A stretch of DNA of 64,000 nucleotides from JAOUGY01 sp963825585 (GCA_963825585.1 CAWGTX010000002.1:186001-250000), one strand, 5' to 3'. Shown: positions 15,738 to 25,113, counted from the first letter of the stretch. Made by a program: numbers and translations. Notes: generated from the sequence alone by a model not told the origin.

Positions 15738-16472
15738 ATGCTGCCGCAGATCCTGGTGCTGGGGCCGATCATGGTGCGGGACGATGCTGGACTCCTCCAC
15801 TCACTCGGTGGCGAACGCGCCCATCGCTTCCTGGCGGCCCTCACCATCTCCGCCAACCACGCCGTTGGCATCGACCGTCTCATCGAGGTGGTCTGGGGCG
15901 ACGAACGACCGGGCAACGCCGAGGGGAGCGTACATTCCCTCGCCTCCAGGGTCCGGCGCCTGCTCGGAGGCGGCACCCTCATCCTCGAGGACCACTCCTA
16001 CTGCCTGGTGGTCGAGCCCCTGCAGATCGATGCCTGCCGCTTCGAGGCTCTCGTGGCCGAGGCGGAGCGGGCGTTGGCGGCCGACCCGGAACGGGCGATC
16101 GACGCGGCCAGGGAGGGCCTGGGGCTGTGGAGGGGGCCCGCCTACGGCGCTCTCGCCGAACTCGATCCTTTCCGGATCGAGGCGATACGTCTCGAGGAGC
16201 TGCGAGCGTCAGTCACCGAGGTGCTGGTGGAAGCCCTGCTCGCTTCGGGCAACACCACGTGGTCGATCCCGATGCTGCGAAGCATGATCGGCGAGGCACC
16301 CTATCGGGAGCACCTGTGGGCTCTGCTCATGAGAGCTCTGGGTGTCGCCGGTCGTCGGCGCGAGGCCGCCCTCGTGTACGACGACTACGTTGCCACCATG
16401 GCAGGCGCCGGGCTCGACCCCGATCCCGACATCGGCGCCGAGTTGGCCCGGGTCTTGTCGCGCGAGACCTGA
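15738..16472 (+). CDS. SARP/AfsR-type transcriptional regulator (BTAD domain)
   Basis: The 244-residue product is a stand-alone SARP. The OmpR-like DNA-binding domain (about 1-95) shows LGPIMVRDDAG, RLIEVVWGDERPGNAEGSVHSLASRVRRLL and DHSYCLVV. The bacterial transcriptional activator domain (about 100-240) shows LWRGPAYGALAELDPFRIEAIRLEELRASV and AALVYDDYVATMAGAGLDPD. SARPs usually activate secondary-metabolite or stress genes. No biosynthetic cluster is visible nearby, so its target is unknown. GGAGGTGATC sits just before the ATG. Confidence 0.85.
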   Translation: MLPQILVLGPIMVRDDAGLLHSLGGERAHRFLAALTISANHAVGIDRLIEVVWGDERPGNAEGSVHSLASRVRRLLGGGTLILEDHSYCLVVEPLQIDACRFEALVAEAERALAADPERAIDAAREGLGLWRGPAYGALAELDPFRIEAIRLEELRASVTEVLVEALLASGNTTWSIPMLRSMIGEAPYREHLWALLMRALGVAGRRREAALVYDDYVATMAGAGLDPDPDIGAELARVLSRET

Positions 16473-16481
16473 ATGGCTCGC

Positions 16482-17198
16482 TCAGGCCAGTTTCCGTAGG
16501 TCCAGTACTGATCCGTTGGGGAGGTCGGTTCGATTGATCAGTTCCCAGAGCCGCCGCCCCACCGCACCCGGATCCTGGAGGAGGCCATCTACCTGGAGCG
16601 CCGTGAAACGGGCAACCCGGGGGAACCGTTCGACCGGCGTGGTTCTGATCTCCGCCTGCATATCGGTGTCGACCACCCCGGGAGCCACCGACATGACCCG
16701 AATCCGCCCTCCCCGCTCGTCCTGTTCGACCCCGACGGTTCGGCACCACTGATCCACGGCGGCCTTACCTGCGCAGTAGCTGCTCCATCCCGGATACACC
16801 GTCGAAGCCGCCCCGGAGCTGAGCAGACACAGGCACCCCTGTGCGCTGATGTTGGCCATCGCCTCCAGGTAGGCGTGACCGATCACCTGAGGTGCCGCCG
16901 AGTTCAACACCACGTTGTGTGTGTACTCACCGGCGTCGACCTCGCCTGCGAAGCCGATGGGTCTGACGGTGGCTGCACAATGGACCAAACCCACCCATTC
17001 CCAATCCTGCGAAGCGATGAGCCGGTGGATCCACTCCCCCACCGGTGCCCAGGTTTCCGGATCGGCCAGGTCGGCCTCCAGATGTGTGCCCGGGCCGGGT
17101 CGACGGCTGATGGAAGCGACGGTCGCCGCTGCGGCCGCCTCCGCCAGGCCGGCGCCGACTCCGCTCGATGCGCCGGTCACGATGAGGAGGCGTTGCAT
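16482..17198 (-). CDS. Short-chain dehydrogenase/reductase
   Basis: The 238-residue product is a classical SDR with nucleotide-binding TGASSGVG (residues 8-15), an NNAG-equivalent HCAAT, the catalytic Ser in LLSSGAAS, and YxxxK as YCAGKAA. It resembles the sepiapterin/benzil reductase branch, which has a short first turn and the SISRRPGPG segment. It reduces or oxidises a carbonyl/alcohol with NAD(P)H. The substrate cannot be inferred. It is convergent with the SARP gene and divergent from the metallo-beta-lactamase-fold gene, so no operon context helps. Confidence 0.85.
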   Translation of the reverse strand: MQRLLIVTGASSGVGAGLAEAAAAATVASISRRPGPGTHLEADLADPETWAPVGEWIHRLIASQDWEWVGLVHCAATVRPIGFAGEVDAGEYTHNVVLNSAAPQVIGHAYLEAMANISAQGCLCLLSSGAASTVYPGWSSYCAGKAAVDQWCRTVGVEQDERGGRIRVMSVAPGVVDTDMQAEIRTTPVERFPRVARFTALQVDGLLQDPGAVGRRLWELINRTDLPNGSVLDLRKLA

Positions 17199-17326
17199 CC
17201 TCCGACCATAGGACAGACCTGGTGAGAACCCCGGCGGCCACTTCGTCGACGCCCGGCGGGCATCGCCGCCCGACTCCGCGTGCGCTGCCCATCGACGTAG
17301 GCTGCGATCTCGACGTCGAGGGAGAG

Positions 17327-18151
17327 ATGGCCGTGGAACCGAGTCGGCGGGCGTTCATCGCCGAACTGGGACGGGGACTGGCGGGCGCGGTCATCCTCAC
17401 CGCGTGCGGAGCCTCGGAATCGGCAGGGACGACGGCTACCAACACAACCCCCACCGCAAGCACGACCCCCAGCACGAACTCGTCTTCGTCCGGCGACGGG
17501 TCGGTGGCCTCGAGCAGCACGAGTCCCTCCAACGGGACCGGCGTCGAGGCGACCGTGCCGGCCTCCCCCGCGGTGAGCTGGGAGCGGGTCGATCTCGGGT
17601 TCGTCTCGGCATACATCCTGAGTCGTGACGGTGAGGCGGTCATCGTCGACACGGGAGTCGCCGGCAGCGAGACAGCCATCGAAGCAACGCTGTTCGGGGT
17701 CGGGCTGGACTGGGAATCCGTCGCCCACGTCATTGTCACCCACGAGCACGGGGATCATGCCGGCAGCCTCCAGCCGGTTCTGGAGCGAGCGACATCCGCC
17801 ATGGGGTACGCCGCCTCCCCCGACGTCGACAACATCGCCACACCCCGACCTCTCCAGGTGGTGCGCGACGGCGACATCGTCTTCGGCCTCCGGATCGTGG
17901 CGACACCAGGCCACACGGCGGGCCACATCTCGGTACTCGACCCGGGACGAATCCTGGTCACCGGTGACGCCATCAACAACACTCCGAACCTGTCGGGGCC
18001 CAACCCCCGGTTCACGGCAGACATGGATGCGGCGGTGGCATCTGCTGGAGTGCTCGCCACCCTCGACTACGAGGTGGCACTGTTCGGCCACGGCGCACCC
18101 ATCGAGTCGGGGGCAGCGTCCCAGGTGGCCGACCTGGCGGCTTCGCTCTGA
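17327..18151 (+). CDS. Tat-exported metallo-beta-lactamase-fold lipoprotein
   Basis: The 274-residue product starts at the ATG at 17327 after GAGGGAGAG. Its N-terminus has a twin-arginine signature (PSRRAFIAEL) and a lipobox (ILTACG), so it should be exported folded and lipid-anchored. A Ser/Thr linker (about 35-75) precedes a glyoxalase-II-like domain with the metal motif THEHGDHAG, TPGHTAGH and TGDAIN. The catalytic type is a hydrolase with two metal ions, and the substrate is unknown. A small plus-strand ORF begins 100 bases downstream and could be co-transcribed. Confidence 0.85.
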   Translation: MAVEPSRRAFIAELGRGLAGAVILTACGASESAGTTATNTTPTASTTPSTNSSSSGDGSVASSSTSPSNGTGVEATVPASPAVSWERVDLGFVSAYILSRDGEAVIVDTGVAGSETAIEATLFGVGLDWESVAHVIVTHEHGDHAGSLQPVLERATSAMGYAASPDVDNIATPRPLQVVRDGDIVFGLRIVATPGHTAGHISVLDPGRILVTGDAINNTPNLSGPNPRFTADMDAAVASAGVLATLDYEVALFGHGAPIESGAASQVADLAASL

Positions 18152-18253
18152 CCGAACGGCGGGACACACTTCGCGAAAAACAACCACCCCTCATCGCGAT
18201 CCTGCCGCGTAGGTTCTCAAGCAGGTACGAAACGCAGCCGAAGGGTGTATGCG

Positions 18254-18424
18254 ATGTCGGAACCAACCACCACCACGCCCTCCGCCGGGCCGACAGTCCC
18301 GGTGGAAGTCACGACCCAGCCCATCACCGAGCCCAAGCTCGACGTGCGCCCGCCGTGGACGGTCGAAGAACTCGCCACCGAGGACCTCCCCAAGGAACTC
18401 GTCGGCGCCTACCTCCACGGATAG
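18254..18424 (+). CDS. 56-residue peptide of unknown function
   Basis: This frame is too short for most gene finders. It has an ATG after AAGGGTG and protein-like composition: a Thr/Pro/Val-rich N-terminal half, a charged middle (EPKLDVRPPWTVEELATED) and a hydrophobic end (LPKELVGAYLHG). There is no Cys, signal peptide or membrane helix. It follows the Tat-exported hydrolase gene on the same strand and faces the end of the peptide-transporter operon. A leader-plus-core layout of a modified peptide is conceivable, but no modifying enzyme lies beside it. It could also be a small regulatory or partner protein. Confidence 0.5.
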   Translation: MSEPTTTTPSAGPTVPVEVTTQPITEPKLDVRPPWTVEELATEDLPKELVGAYLHG

Positions 18425-18453
18425 TCACACTCCGAGCAGTCGACGGTCGGTCG

Positions 18454-19491
18454 TCATGCCCCGAGCGCGTCGGCCTGGCGGCCGAGCGCCCGGACCCTGT
18501 CGAGCAGTGTCTCGCCCGCTGCGATCGGGAAGTGACATGCCACCATGTGCCCCGGCGCCACCTCGGTCGGCGGTGGGATCTCGACGGCACATGGTTCCTG
18601 CGCGATCGGACAGCGCGTCCTGAACCGACAGCCCGTCGGCGGTGACGCCGGGTTCGGCAGATCACCCTCCAGCACGATTCGTGTGCGGCGTCGCTCCGTT
18701 CTGGGATCCGCCACCGGAACGGCTGACAGCAGGGCATGCGTGTACGGATGGGCAGGTGCCTCGTACACGGCAACCCGGTCGGCGCTCTCCACCACCTTCC
18801 CCAGATACATCACCAGGACCCGGTTGGAAACATGACGGACCACCGACAGGTCGTGGGCGATGAAGAGGTAGCCGAGCCCGAAGCCTTCCTGGAGGTCTTC
18901 GAGCAGGTTGATCACCTGCGACTGGATCGACACGTCGAGCGCCGACACCGGTTCGTCGAGGATGATGATCGATGGCTCGAGCGCCAGAGCCCGGGCGATG
19001 CCGATGCGCTGGCGCTGACCTCCGGAGAACTCATGCGGATAGCGGTTGCCGTGCTCGGGTCGCATCCCGACCGCTGCCAGCAGTTCCTCGGCTCGCGCCC
19101 GGGCCGGCGCCCGCCTCATGCCATGGATGATGAGCGGTTCCGCCACCGTGTCCCGAATCGGGATGCGTGGATTGAGCGAGGCGTAGGGGTCCTGGAACAC
19201 CATCTGCATCTCGCCGCGCAACTGACGGAGCCGCGCCGGGTCTGCGGAGAGCACGTCCTCGCCCCGGAAGGCCACGACCCCGCTGTTCGGCTCGACCAGC
19301 CGCAGCACCGACAGGCCCAAGGTGCTCTTGCCGCACCCCGACTCACCCACCACCCCCACCGTCTCGCGGGCGTCGAGGTGCAGCCCCACTCCGTCGACGG
19401 CCCGAACCGACCCCACCGAACGTCGCAACATGCCCGCCCGGATCGGGAAGTGCGTCACGAGGTCGGCAACCACCAGCAATGGCTCGGTCAT
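18454..19491 (-). CDS. Peptide ABC transporter ATP-binding protein (OppF/DppF type)
   Basis: The 345-residue ATPase has Walker A GESGCGKST, signature FSGGQRQR, Walker B IIILDEPVSALD and switch FIAHDLSVVRHVS. The C-terminal oligopeptide-transporter domain includes a cysteine-rich segment (GCRFRTRCPIAQEPC), which in this family can bind a cluster or stabilise the domain. The ATG at 19491 overlaps the stop of the oppD-like gene (ATGA). It is the last gene of the operon oppB-oppC-oppD-oppF. The divergent binding-protein gene at 23152 supplies the substrate specificity. Confidence 0.92.
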   Translation of the reverse strand: MTEPLLVVADLVTHFPIRAGMLRRSVGSVRAVDGVGLHLDARETVGVVGESGCGKSTLGLSVLRLVEPNSGVVAFRGEDVLSADPARLRQLRGEMQMVFQDPYASLNPRIPIRDTVAEPLIIHGMRRAPARARAEELLAAVGMRPEHGNRYPHEFSGGQRQRIGIARALALEPSIIILDEPVSALDVSIQSQVINLLEDLQEGFGLGYLFIAHDLSVVRHVSNRVLVMYLGKVVESADRVAVYEAPAHPYTHALLSAVPVADPRTERRRTRIVLEGDLPNPASPPTGCRFRTRCPIAQEPCAVEIPPPTEVAPGHMVACHFPIAAGETLLDRVRALGRQADALGA

Positions 19492-20507
19492 CGCGGAAGG
19501 TCCCCGCTGTGGTGGCAGCGACTGGCGCGACCGGGCCCGACCTCGACGAGCGGAGGTGGCCGGTCGCAGATGGCGTCCGCTCGTTCGCACCGCGCCTGAA
19601 ACGCACACCCCGTCGCAAGCCTCACCGCTGAGGGCGGCAGGCCGGGGATGCTGTAGAGACGGGTCCGGATGGCTGCGTCGACCCGTGGCATCGAACGCAG
19701 GAGACCCCGGGTGTACGGGTTGACCGACTGATAGAAGATGGCGTCGGTGGACCCGGACTCGAACACCTGGCCGGCGTACATCACCTGGATGCGGTGAGCG
19801 ATGCCGGCGACCAACCCGAGGTCGTGGGTGATGAGCAGCAACGCCGACCCGACGGCACGTTGGACGTCGGAGATCACATCCATGACCTGGGCCTGGATGG
19901 TCACATCGAGCGCGGTGGTGGGCTCGTCGGCGATCAGGAGTCTGGGACGGTTGGCGACGGCCATGGCGATCATCGCCCGCTGGCGCATGCCGCCCGAGAA
20001 CTCGTGCGGGTACTGCCGCGCCCGCCGCTGCGGTTCGGGGATGCCCACCAGGTCGAGCAACTCCACCGCCCGCGCCCATGCCAGTGGTTTTCCGACCGGG
20101 GCGTGGGCGCGGATCATCTCCACGATCTGCTCGCCCACCGTGAACACCGGGTTCAGCGCCGTCATCGGATCCTGGAAGATCATGGCGATGTCGGCGCCCC
20201 GAACCGCCCGCATGGACCGCTCGGGCAGCGCCAACAGGTTTCGACCCTCGAACACGACTCGTCCCTCCACCCGGGCCCGACGCGGGAGCAAACCCATCAC
20301 GGCCAACGCCGTGACCGACTTGCCCGACCCGGACTCGCCCACGACGCCCACCACTTCGCCCGGGTCGATCTCCAGGTCGACGCCCCGAACGGCGTACACG
20401 GTGCCGTCGTCGGTAGGGAACGACACGCCGAGCCCTTCCACCGACAGCAGGGACCGGGCGGGCACAACGGGGTCGGGGCGGCTCCGGGGATCGATCGGTG
20501 AGATCAC
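19488..20507 (-). CDS. Peptide ABC transporter ATP-binding protein (OppD/DppD type)
   Basis: The 339-residue ATPase has Walker A GESGSGKSV, Q-loop MIFQDPMTALNPVFTVG, signature FSGGMRQR, Walker B LLIADEPTTALD and switch LITHDLGLVAG. The C-terminal oligopeptide domain has CAFQARCERADAIC. It starts with GTG at 20507, overlapping the stop of the permease gene (GTGA), and its own stop overlaps the oppF-like start. OppD and OppF subunits form a heterodimer that drives peptide uptake through the two permeases. Confidence 0.92.
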   Translation of the reverse strand: MISPIDPRSRPDPVVPARSLLSVEGLGVSFPTDDGTVYAVRGVDLEIDPGEVVGVVGESGSGKSVTALAVMGLLPRRARVEGRVVFEGRNLLALPERSMRAVRGADIAMIFQDPMTALNPVFTVGEQIVEMIRAHAPVGKPLAWARAVELLDLVGIPEPQRRARQYPHEFSGGMRQRAMIAMAVANRPRLLIADEPTTALDVTIQAQVMDVISDVQRAVGSALLLITHDLGLVAGIAHRIQVMYAGQVFESGSTDAIFYQSVNPYTRGLLRSMPRVDAAIRTRLYSIPGLPPSAVRLATGCAFQARCERADAICDRPPPLVEVGPGRASRCHHSGDLPR

Positions 20508-21400
20508 CGGGATCTCCCACTGGACGGGTCGAGTGCGTCGCGCAGACCGTCACCCAGGAAGTTGATCGAGAGCGTGATCAGCATCACGAAGGCGCCAGGG
20601 AGCAACACCCGGTAGGGATCGGAGTCGATGGCGCCCTTCGACTCGGCCACGAGATTACCGAGGGTGGGCGTGGGGAATTGCACCCCCAGTCCCAGGAACG
20701 AAAGGGTCGACTCGAGGATGATGGCGGTACCCACCAGCAGGGTGGTTTCGACCACGACCGGCCCCACCACGTTGGGGAGGATGTGACGGAACATGATGCG
20801 TCCCGAACGCGCCCCGGCCGAACGGGCCGCCAGCACGAACTCCTGCTCCTTGAACTGCATGAACAACCCGCGTACCACCCGGGCGATCCGGGTCCACAGC
20901 AACGCCGCCAGCACCACCGAGATGCTCCACGGGCTCGACCCCCATTTGAGGGCGAGCACCAGCAGGATGGCGAGTGCCGGGACCAGCAGCACCATGTTGA
21001 TCAGTTGGGAGACGACGGCGTCGACCCACCCGCCCAGATAGCCGGCGACGGCGCCGAGGGTCGTTCCGACGATGGTGGTGGACACCGCCACCAACATGGC
21101 GATCCTGATCGAGAACTGCCCGCCCATGAACGTGCGGACCAGGAGATCCCGACCGATGTCGTCGGTTCCGAACGGATGCTGCACCGACGGCGGCCGGCCG
21201 AAGTCGGGGGTGATCTCGTCGAACTCGTACGGCGACACAGCCGGGGCCACCCAGAACGACACCGTGAGCACCACCAGCACCACTCCAGCCGCCACCGCCA
21301 ATCGGTGACGGCGCAGCCGGTCCCACACCTGCCGCCCGAAGGACCGGGCGGCGGCGCCGTCGTCGGTGTCGCCTCCCACCACGGTCACCAGATCAGTCAT
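20504..21400 (-). CDS. Peptide ABC transporter permease (OppC/DppC type)
   Basis: The 298-residue product shows the OppC layout. It has an N-terminal tail, a first helix (about 34-56), the periplasmic segment PPSVQHPFGTDDIGRDLLVRT diagnostic of DppC/OppC, four to five further helices, and the EAA loop EFVLAARSAGARSGRIMFRHILPN. It is coupled to the OppB-like gene upstream (stop/start overlap of eight bases) and to the OppD-like gene downstream. It forms the translocation channel with OppB. Confidence 0.92.
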   Translation of the reverse strand: MTDLVTVVGGDTDDGAAARSFGRQVWDRLRRHRLAVAAGVVLVVLTVSFWVAPAVSPYEFDEITPDFGRPPSVQHPFGTDDIGRDLLVRTFMGGQFSIRIAMLVAVSTTIVGTTLGAVAGYLGGWVDAVVSQLINMVLLVPALAILLVLALKWGSSPWSISVVLAALLWTRIARVVRGLFMQFKEQEFVLAARSAGARSGRIMFRHILPNVVGPVVVETTLLVGTAIILESTLSFLGLGVQFPTPTLGNLVAESKGAIDSDPYRVLLPGAFVMLITLSINFLGDGLRDALDPSSGRSR

Positions 21401-22352
21401 ACCGGATTCTCGGGTCGAGCAGGCCGTACAACAGATCCGCCACGAGGTTGAAGCCGATCGTGAGGACCGCTGCCACCACCACCAGCCCCATCACCAGGTC
21501 CAGGTCCAGGCTGGGAATCGCTGTCACGAGCAGCTGGCCGAGACCGGGCCACGAGAAGATCGTCTCGGTGATCACCGACCCCGAGAGCAACCCGGCGAAA
21601 TCCAACGCCCACAGGGTGACCAGCGGGATCATGGCGTTGCGGAGGGCGTGCTTGAAGATCACCCGCCACTCCGGGAGCCCCTTGGCACGGGCGGTCCGGA
21701 TGTAGTCGGACCCGATCACCTCGAGCATCGACGCCCGCTGGAAACGGCTTTCGGTGGCGAGGATCACGATCGTCAGGGTGATCACCGGAAGCGTCGCCGA
21801 CGCCAGGTACTCGCCGAAGCCGTCGACGTGTTTGCCGGTCACGTAGAACGGTTTCCACCCGGTCCAGTCCTGCCACCAGACCCCCCAGAACGCCTGGAGC
21901 AACAGACCGAAGAAGAAGGTGGGCATGGCGATGCCCACGAACGACAGCCCGGTGACCAGGTAGTCGCCTGGTGAGTACTGCCGGACCGCCGAGTACACCC
22001 CCAGCACCACGGCCGAGACCGCGATGAGCACGAACGCCGGTACCGCCAGCAGCGCCGTGTTCCAGAGCCGCTCGGCGAGAATGCCGGCGACGGGCCGCTC
22101 ACCCAACGACACCGACGTCCCGAAATCCCCGGTGGCCGCATCCGTGACCCACGTCACATACCGGACCGGGATCGGCTGGTCGAGCTCATACAGATCGATG
22201 ATCCGTTGGTAGGCCGCCTCCGAACACGTCGTACAGGTCGCCAACCGGGCGAGAGGATTCCCCGAGATCGACACCAGCACGAACACCAGGAACGTCGCCG
22301 CCACCACCAACGGGACGGTCGAGAAGATCCGGCGAAGCGCATAGGCGAACAC
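21393..22352 (-). CDS. Peptide ABC transporter permease (OppB/DppB type)
   Basis: The product (about 319 residues) has the OppB pattern. An N-terminal helix (LRRIFSTVPLVVAATFLVFVLV) is followed by the periplasmic loop YELDQPIPVRYVTWVTDAATGDFGTS, then five more helices and the EAA loop YIRTARAKGLPEWRVIFKHALRNAMIPLVT. The start is uncertain. I favour GTG at 22352 because AGGA is five bases upstream and the protein then begins MFAYALRRIF; a TTG at 22367 would add five residues. It heads the minus-strand operon and faces the 700-bp repeat array that separates it from the binding-protein gene. Confidence 0.88.
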   Translation of the reverse strand: MFAYALRRIFSTVPLVVAATFLVFVLVSISGNPLARLATCTTCSEAAYQRIIDLYELDQPIPVRYVTWVTDAATGDFGTSVSLGERPVAGILAERLWNTALLAVPAFVLIAVSAVVLGVYSAVRQYSPGDYLVTGLSFVGIAMPTFFFGLLLQAFWGVWWQDWTGWKPFYVTGKHVDGFGEYLASATLPVITLTIVILATESRFQRASMLEVIGSDYIRTARAKGLPEWRVIFKHALRNAMIPLVTLWALDFAGLLSGSVITETIFSWPGLGQLLVTAIPSLDLDLVMGLVVVAAVLTIGFNLVADLLYGLLDPRIRYD

Positions 22353-22395
22353 GAACGTCCTATGCAAGGCAGGGTGGGGGGCATGTCGTGGGGGT

Positions 22396-23091
22396 CAGAC
22401 GCAGAACGCCCAGAGGTACAACGTAAAACGTAGAACGTAGAACGTAGAACGCCCGGAACGTGGCAACGGCCAACGCGAGCACCTCCGCACCCCCGGCCAA
22501 GCACGAAAGCACGCCGCCACCAGCACCGGCGGGGGGTCGAAGGGGGGTCGTCCCCCCTGGGCATCAAACGCAGAACGCCCAGAGGTACAACGTAAAACGT
22601 AGAACGTAGAACGCCCGGAAACGTAGCAACGGCCAACGCGAGCACCTCCACACCCCCGGCCAAGCCCGCGATCGTTCGCGACCAGCACCGGCGGGGGGTC
22701 GAAGGGGGGTCGCCCCCCCTGGGAATCAACGCAGAACGCAGAACGCCCAGAAACGTGGCAACAGCCAACGCGAGCACCTCCACACCCCCGGCCAAGCACG
22801 CTAGAGAGCGCACCACCAGCACCGGCGGGGGGTCGAAGGGGGGTCGTCCCCCCTGGGCATGACCGGCGGGGGGTCGAAGGGGGGTCGCCCCCCCTGGGCA
22901 TCACCGGCGGGGGGTCGAAGGGGGGTCGCCCCCCCTGGGACTCAAACGCAGAACGCAGCACGCAGAACGCCCGGAACGTGGCAACAGCCAACGCAAGCAC
23001 CTCCACAACCCCGGCCAAGCACGCGACCAGCGCACCACCAGCACCGGCGGGGGGTCGAAGGGGGGGTCGCCCCCCCTGGGAATCAACGCAT
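22396..23091. repeat. Composite intergenic repeat array (two alternating modules)
   Basis: This 700-bp non-coding stretch between the divergent peptide-transporter genes is built of two modules. Module A is about 40 bp (starts ACCGGCGGGGGGTCGAAGG and ends in a C-run and CTGGG) and occurs six times, three of them in direct succession at 22819-22941. Module B is 90-125 bp, rich in AACGCAGAACG and ACGTAGA words plus GGCAAC.GCCAACGC.AGCACCTCC, and occurs four times (from 22396, 22565, 22728 and 22942). Module A can form a G/C-run hairpin. The downstream gene starts only 60 bp after the array. Confidence 0.9.
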
Positions 23092-23151
23092 CACCGACAT
23101 GCCCTTCCCGTGCCCGCCATAGGTGGTCATGTACCGAACGAGGAGTTCCGG

Positions 23152-25050
23152 ATGATGATGAGACGATGGGTGCCGGCACTGGTGGCGTTGGCGATGGTGG
23201 TGGCGGCGTGTTCGGCCGATACGGCAAGCACGACGACGGCTGGGGTGACGGATTCGACCGATGGAGGCGCAGTCGCGACCACTTCGGGGGGCGGTTCGAC
23301 CACGGCGGTGGAGGACGACTACTGCGCGGGTGGAACGGATGGGACGTTGATCTGGGCGCACGAGCAGGAGCCGCCGGATCTCCATTTGAACGACCCGAAC
23401 AACGGGTTGTCCATCACGTCGTACCTGTGGCAGGTGATGTGGGAGGACCTGTACGGGGTCACCGAGGACATCCAGTTCTATCCGGAATTGTTGGCCGACG
23501 AGGCGATCGTGAACGACAACGGCGATGGTTCGGCGACCGTGTCGTTCCGTCTTCGGGACGGGCTCGGTTGGTCGGATGGTGAGGCGCTCACCTCCGAGGA
23601 CGTGAAGTTCACCTACGACGTCATCATGGAGGGGTACGACCCGGAGACCGGGGGCGGCGACTATCTGATCCCGAGCCGGACCGGATACGACCAGATCACG
23701 TCGTTCGAGGTGATCTCCGATGTCGAGTTCGCCATCACCTTCGAACCGTTCTTCTCCGGGTACAAGACCCTGTTCACGAACGTGTTCCCGGCCCACGCCT
23801 TCGGGCCCGATGCGGGGGCGGCGGAGGTGAACGCGGCCCAGGCGATCTGGTCGAACGCCGGCGGCGAGACGCTGCCTTCTTCCGGACCGATGGTGTTCGA
23901 GTCGTGGGAGCAGGGTGTGGCCATGAACTTCGTCCGCAACGACGGCTATCACGGGTCGGTGAGCCCGGATGCCGTCAACCCGGGCCCGGCATGTGTCTCG
24001 GGGGTGCGAGTGAACTGGGTCACCGACACCGATGCCCAGGTGAACGCCCTCAAGTCGGGCGAGGCTCACGTGGTGTTCACACAGCCACAGCTGGCATTCG
24101 AGGAGATCAAGAACGACGCCACCTTCACGGTGGCGGCCAAGCCGGGCCCCATCTACGAGCACTGGGGGTTCAACGTGAACAACGTGCACCTCGCCAAGCC
24201 GGAGGTTCGGGAGGCACTGGCGTTCGCTCTCGACAAGGGCCAGGTGGTGCAGACGCTCTACGCACCTCTCTTCGGCGACCTGCTCGCACCCGAGGGGCTG
24301 GGCAACACCTACTGGATGGCCAACCAGCCGGACTACGAGGATCATCAGGGGCCACTCGGATACGGTCGGGGCGACGTGGCATCCGCCACCGCGCTGCTCG
24401 AGGAGGCCGGGTATGTCGTCGGCGCCGACGACGTCTACGAGCATCCCGAGGACGGTCGTCTGACGCTGGCGGTGGGGACCACCGGCGGCAACGCCCTGCG
24501 CGAGCTGCAACAGCAGATCATCCAGGCACAGATGAAGGCAGCCGGGATCGAGATCACCATCGACAACGTCCCCGGTTCGGGCTTCTTCAGCGAGCGGGCA
24601 TTCTCGGGAGCCAACCTGCTGTCGTCGGCCTCGGGTGGAGAGTTGGGCGATCCCACCCTGGTCGACATCATGCAGTTCGCCTGGGTCGGGGGGCCGTGGC
24701 CGGGAGGGCAGAACTCGGCGTATCTGAGCGGCGGCATCGTGGACGGTCCCGATGGGCCGGTGGCCGCCACCGGCAATCCGTACGGGTTCCAGAACGCCGA
24801 CTTCGATGCCCGGACCACCGAGTGTGACGCCATGCTCGACGCCGCCGAGGCGGCGGATTGCTACAACGAGTTGGACCGCTACGTGAGCACGCTGGAACTG
24901 GACGCCGAGCAGGGTCTGTTCATGCTGCCGATCACGCAGAAGCCCGACTTCTTCGCCTATTCGAACGAGCTGCTCTCCAAGGGGGCGATCGCTCCTGACG
25001 CCAACTCGGCGGGGCCGTTGGCCAACGTGGTCGACTTCCTCCTGCGGTAG
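23152..25050 (+). CDS. Peptide ABC transporter substrate-binding lipoprotein (SBP family 5)
   Basis: The 632-residue product begins with three consecutive Met codons after GAGGAG, then a lipoprotein signal (VPALVALAMVVAACS). A Thr/Gly linker leads into a family-5 solute-binding fold: TLIWAHEQEPPDLHLNDPN, FRLRDGLGWSDGEALTSEDVKFTYD, WGFNVNNVHLAKPEVREALAFALDK. The open frame extends upstream into repeat DNA, but the signal peptide fixes the start. It captures peptides or similar solutes outside the membrane for the divergent oppBCDF-like genes. It ends in front of a strong terminator hairpin. Confidence 0.92.
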   Translation: MMMRRWVPALVALAMVVAACSADTASTTTAGVTDSTDGGAVATTSGGGSTTAVEDDYCAGGTDGTLIWAHEQEPPDLHLNDPNNGLSITSYLWQVMWEDLYGVTEDIQFYPELLADEAIVNDNGDGSATVSFRLRDGLGWSDGEALTSEDVKFTYDVIMEGYDPETGGGDYLIPSRTGYDQITSFEVISDVEFAITFEPFFSGYKTLFTNVFPAHAFGPDAGAAEVNAAQAIWSNAGGETLPSSGPMVFESWEQGVAMNFVRNDGYHGSVSPDAVNPGPACVSGVRVNWVTDTDAQVNALKSGEAHVVFTQPQLAFEEIKNDATFTVAAKPGPIYEHWGFNVNNVHLAKPEVREALAFALDKGQVVQTLYAPLFGDLLAPEGLGNTYWMANQPDYEDHQGPLGYGRGDVASATALLEEAGYVVGADDVYEHPEDGRLTLAVGTTGGNALRELQQQIIQAQMKAAGIEITIDNVPGSGFFSERAFSGANLLSSASGGELGDPTLVDIMQFAWVGGPWPGGQNSAYLSGGIVDGPDGPVAATGNPYGFQNADFDARTTECDAMLDAAEAADCYNELDRYVSTLELDAEQGLFMLPITQKPDFFAYSNELLSKGAIAPDANSAGPLANVVDFLLR

Positions 25051-25062
25051 CGGGCGCAGAGT

Positions 25063-25113
25063 CCTTCGACGTCCGACCCGGCATGTTTTCGGCCGGATGT
25101 CGGACGTCGAAGG
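25063..25113 (+). terminator. Hairpin terminator after the peptide-binding protein gene
   Basis: The 15-base arms CCTTCGACGTCCGAC (25063-25077) and its inverse complement (25099-25113) enclose a 21-base loop. The element begins 12 bases after the stop codon and separates this gene from the sigma-factor gene that reads the same way. Confidence 0.75.

Noticed and set aside
22396..23091. CRISPR array
   Set aside because: The repeated modules differ in length, the intervening sequence is itself repeated rather than unique, and no cas gene is present.
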